This document shows positions 61,707 through 64,000 of a DNA stretch of 64,000 nt, one piece after another; the stretch's first letter is position 1, and every line of letters begins with the position of its first letter. The notes under the pieces are model-generated. The model was not told where the DNA came from. It saw nothing but the letters and a program-made list of their open reading frames with translations, and searched no databases. A program made the position numbers and the translations under genes. This DNA is from Candidatus Enterococcus murrayae (GTDB taxonomy: Bacteria > Bacillota > Bacilli > Lactobacillales > Enterococcaceae). The stretch covers positions 839 to 64,838 of the forward strand of contig NZ_JAFLVR010000008.1 of assembly GCF_017315985.1 (NCBI RefSeq), written 5' to 3'.

Positions 61707-63023
61707 TTATTTCATCTTATTCTCCAATTTGTCTTTTTCATTCAATTCAATAGCTTTTGCTAGTCGCTCAGTTAGCTTGGGAATATTCCCAGCATTCTTG
61801 ATTCCTATTTTTAAGATTTCAACTTCATCCGAGAAACGCTTTTGTTTTCGATAAAGAATCCCTAGTTTTTCATAGAGAGCTGGTGCATCAAAATTTGCCT
61901 TTACTGAACGCAGTAACCATTCTTCTGCATCTTTCAAATTTCCTTCTTTATATAATTCTATTCCTCTCATTTCTTCATCAAAACCATCGGAAATTGCCTC
62001 TTTGGATAATAGTATCCGCTCCTTTAATGATAATCCATCATTTGGAGTATATATTTCATCCTTCTTTTTAGTATCTTTTGCTTCTTTTTTCGGGTGTTTA
62101 TTTGGCTTCTTTTTTCTAAGTTCAGCTAGTTCGACTTTAGTTTTTTCGTGGGCTTCCTTTATTAATAAGTAAAAATCTGAATGTATTTTGGAAGAAAGAA
62201 TCAAATTAGGATATTGAAATTCTCGCTCTGGAATAGAGGTATTGGCTAACATCAACCTAATCAATTCCTTAGTGTCTATTTTAATAGCTTTATCCAAGAT
62301 ATATTCATCTCGTCCATACTTTTTTTGCAATAACTTTTTAAGATTATTACTGAACAATTCTGGATCAGATTTAATATATCTTTGGTTCGAGAAACCAACC
62401 GCTTTTGCCATCACCATTAAATCTTCGGGACTAAAACTACCAATGAATGATCCTTTTACTAAAAATAAAAGTTCAGGTTTAAGATAATTAAGATTAATTT
62501 TGTACAAAATTGAAGGATCTTTCGTTTTCATTGCTGCAAAAATCAGAGCATCGTTTGAGTAACTCAAAAAGGATTTATTTGTATGATAATGCTGGAGTTT
62601 AACAATCATATCAATTGATTCAGCAAATTTTCGATTCATATAAATGTTTCTTTCCAATCCGTAGTAAAAAACAAAAACGTAACCGATATCAATAGGATTA
62701 GTAATGTCTGTTAAAAATGATAAGTATTTGAAACGTTGTTCAGGTGACATTTCAGAATAGGAAGGGTAGTAACCTAAAGGAATTTCGTTTCCTTGCCGAA
62801 CAGGTAAAGAGGTAGTGATTTCTGATGGTTCAAAATCACTACTCAACTCAAAAGAGATGGGACCATTTTGAGTTTTGTTCCAAACTGTAGGTTTATCAGA
62901 AATGAACAGCAAATCTTTTACATCTGAAGGTATTGAGTTTGTATAAACTGCTATCTTATTTCCTCTATGTTTCTTTTGCTTATTAGAATTGTTATCCTTT
63001 TTAAAAAAATTAAATAACCCCAT
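61707..63023 (-). CDS. TerB_N-domain protein with TPR-like C-terminus
   Basis: The 438-aa protein has a TerB_N segment (MSPEQRFKYLSFLTDITNPIDIGYVFVFYYGLERNI, positions about 92-130, split here for clarity), a basic Lys-rich linker (about 305-330) and a TPR-like repeat region (about 350-410: GNLKDAEEWLLRSVKANFDA, KRFSDEVEILKIGIKN). TerB_N proteins are often in mobile elements and predicted stress or defence modules. It is the only non-sugar cargo of the island, at its right end, leftward, with a separate composition. Confidence 0.8.
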   Translation of the reverse strand: MGLFNFFKKDNNSNKQKKHRGNKIAVYTNSIPSDVKDLLFISDKPTVWNKTQNGPISFELSSDFEPSEITTSLPVRQGNEIPLGYYPSYSEMSPEQRFKYLSFLTDITNPIDIGYVFVFYYGLERNIYMNRKFAESIDMIVKLQHYHTNKSFLSYSNDALIFAAMKTKDPSILYKINLNYLKPELLFLVKGSFIGSFSPEDLMVMAKAVGFSNQRYIKSDPELFSNNLKKLLQKKYGRDEYILDKAIKIDTKELIRLMLANTSIPEREFQYPNLILSSKIHSDFYLLIKEAHEKTKVELAELRKKKPNKHPKKEAKDTKKKDEIYTPNDGLSLKERILLSKEAISDGFDEEMRGIELYKEGNLKDAEEWLLRSVKANFDAPALYEKLGILYRKQKRFSDEVEILKIGIKNAGNIPKLTERLAKAIELNEKDKLENKMK

Positions 63024-63137
63024 AGTATTCTCCTTTACATTTTTACATAGTCAAAATAAGTATAACAAAGACTTAGATAGTAAAAATGAATCTAGAAGAT
63101 TTTGAATCAACAAATTTATGGAATGTAGAATATAAAA

Positions 63138-63166
63138 AAGAGATATCATCTAAGACGATATCTCTT
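63138..63166 (-). terminator. Terminator serving guaA on the minus strand
   Basis: 10-bp stem AAGAGATATC / GATATCTCTT; on the minus strand a seven-T run follows. It lies inside the island, 143 bases after the guaA stop. Confidence 0.8.
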
Positions 63167-63200
63167 CAAGTAAACCAGACTTTGTTATCTTAAAATCCCT

Positions 63201-63217
63201 GGCGGAATTTTGGCGGA
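63201..63217. repeat. GGCGGAATTTTGGCGGA, candidate integrase arm site (right)
   Basis: Matches the left copy (46748-46764) in 16 of 17 bases, in direct orientation; 92 bases inside attR. Confidence 0.65.
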
Positions 63218-63308
63218 CAACTTTGTCAGTTTATATGGTTTTTACCCGTTTCTTCGAGTGTCAAAAGCCCGTTAAATCAACGTTTTGATATCAAACGAAG
63301 CATATCAA

Positions 63309-63322
63309 TTATTCCCACTCTA
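63309..63322. other. Right attachment site (attR) at the guaA stop codon
   Basis: TTATTCCCACTCTA covers the last four codons and stop of guaA (reading EWE-stop on the minus strand). The island restores the full guaA reading frame. Confidence 0.7.
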
Positions 63323-64000
63323 CAGTCGCAGGCGGCTTGCTCGTAATATCATACACGATCCGATTGACATGAGCGACTTCATTGACGATCCGCACTGAGA
63401 TTTTTTGCAGAACATCCCAAGGGATACGTGCAAAGTCAGCAGTCATACCATCGATTGAAGTTACCGCACGGATACCGACTGTGTAGTCGTAGGTACGGCC
63501 GTCGCCCATGACACCGACTGAACGGATGCCTGGTAGGACAGTGAAGTATTGCCAGATATCGCGGTCAAGACCAGCGTTGGCGATTTCTTCACGCAGGATT
63601 GCGTCTGATTCGCGGACGATTTCCAATTTTTCTTCAGTAAGCTCGCCAAGGACACGGATACCTAGACCTGGTCCTGGGAATGGTTGGCGCCAAACGATGG
63701 AGTCAGGCATGCCAAGCTGTGTTCCTAATTCTCGTACTTCATCTTTGAATAGGGTATTTAAAGGTTCGATCAACTCAAACTGCATGTCTTCTGGTAATCC
63801 ACCAACATTGTGGTGAGATTTGATGGTTTGTGCTGTTTCTGTACCAGATTCGATCACATCAGTATAAAGGGTACCTTGGGCTAAGAAGGAAATACCTTCT
63901 TTACCAGCAAGTTTTGTCGCTTCGTCGTCAAAGACGTAAACAAATTCGTTACCAATAATTTTACGTTTTTGTTCAGGATCAGAAACGCCGGCTAATTTAT
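63309..64000 (-). CDS. guaA: GMP synthase (glutamine-hydrolysing), C-terminal part (cut by window edge)
   Basis: The minus-strand frame is open through base 64000, so about 230 C-terminal residues are visible. They include TYTDVIESG-type ATP-PPase sequence, [47 protein letters not shown] and the closing KPPATVEWE. The enzyme makes GMP from XMP, glutamine and ATP. Its 3' end is the insertion target of Tn5801-type and other genomic islands, as here. Confidence 0.97.
   Translation of the reverse strand, partial: KLAGVSDPEQKRKIIGNEFVYVFDDEATKLAGKEGISFLAQGTLYTDVIESGTETAQTIKSHHNVGGLPEDMQFELIEPLNTLFKDEVRELGTQLGMPDSIVWRQPFPGPGLGIRVLGELTEEKLEIVRESDAILREEIANAGLDRDIWQYFTVLPGIRSVGVMGDGRTYDYTVGIRAVTSIDGMTADFARIPWDVLQKISVRIVNEVAHVNRIVYDITSKPPATVEWE

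Larger units (their letters stand above)
46674..63322. mobile_element. Putative 16.6-kb integrative (mobilisable) element in the 3' end of guaA, carrying a sugar operon
   Basis: Both ends carry TTATTCCC[A/G]CTCTA as a direct repeat: 46674-46687 (left) and 63309-63322 (guaA stop). Its complement contains GAGTGGGAATA, the site used by Tn5801-type elements at guaA. The left end holds an integrase and a DUF3173 partner; GGCGGA repeats lie just inside both ends; an oriT-like inverted repeat is at 61560. No relaxase, coupling protein or conjugation gene is visible, so transfer would need a helper. Confidence 0.75.

Overview
The window looks like a chromosomal accessory region of a low-GC Gram-positive coccus, most likely Enterococcus. 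The evidence is two WxL-protein gene clusters with their DUF916/DUF3324 partners, LPxTG proteins, an Fst-type type I toxin locus, an Mga-like regulator, a VanR/VanS-like pair, and the end of guaA at the right edge. The species cannot be fixed from sequence alone. No rRNA, tRNA, CRISPR array or prophage structural module was found.

Layout, left. Positions 1-2.3 kb hold two paralogous DivIVA-like coiled-coil proteins separated by a membrane protein. At 2.4-3.2 kb is the first of five related, non-canonical winged-helix regulators; the others are at 15.9, 16.6, 35.6 and 36.8 kb. Small housekeeping-type genes follow (EVE domain, PNPOx-like, WYL regulator). An Fst-like toxin module comes next: one intact and one decayed copy here, with a third remnant at 42.65 kb. 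A leftward operon of small DUF1659/DUF2922-type proteins follows, then a ComK-like gene and a tyrosine recombinase at 9.2 kb.

Layout, centre. WxL cluster 1 (10.7-15.8 kb) is followed by two of the non-canonical regulators. The AT-rich block at 17.6-24.3 kb is the most unusual part. It encodes a C5-cytosine methyltransferase, an 888-aa protein with two GHKL ATPase modules (MutL/Hsp90-like N-terminus, histidine-kinase-like C-terminus with an H-box), a 678-aa protein with a divergent receiver-like segment, and a helical DUF5677-like protein. The first three genes overlap. I read this as a candidate defence or epigenetic system in which a two-component-type pair is wired to a DNA methylase. Then come a lipoprotein, an XRE regulator, a DUF975 membrane protein, a frameshifted Mga-like regulator, WxL cluster 2 (28.9-35.4 kb), and an LPxTG protein with four 210-nt MucBP-type repeats.

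Layout, right. TetR, two VOC-family dioxygenase-like proteins and an HD-domain protein precede a VanR-like regulator, a serine D,D-carboxypeptidase and a convergent VanS-like kinase. From 46,674 to 63,322 lies an apparent 16.6-kb integrative element inserted in the 3' end of guaA. Supporting evidence: a 14-bp direct repeat (one mismatch) of the guaA terminus at both ends, GGCGGA-type repeats just inside each end, a tyrosine integrase with a DUF3173 partner at the left end, and a C-run/G-run inverted repeat resembling a Tn916/ICEBs1-type oriT at 61.56 kb. No relaxase or conjugation gene is seen, so it looks mobilisable rather than self-transmissible. Its cargo is a LacI-controlled phosphorolytic sugar operon (beta-phosphoglucomutase, two GH65 phosphorylases, ABC importer with its own ATPase, GH13 sucrose-phosphorylase-like enzyme, two small membrane proteins) plus a TerB_N/TPR protein.
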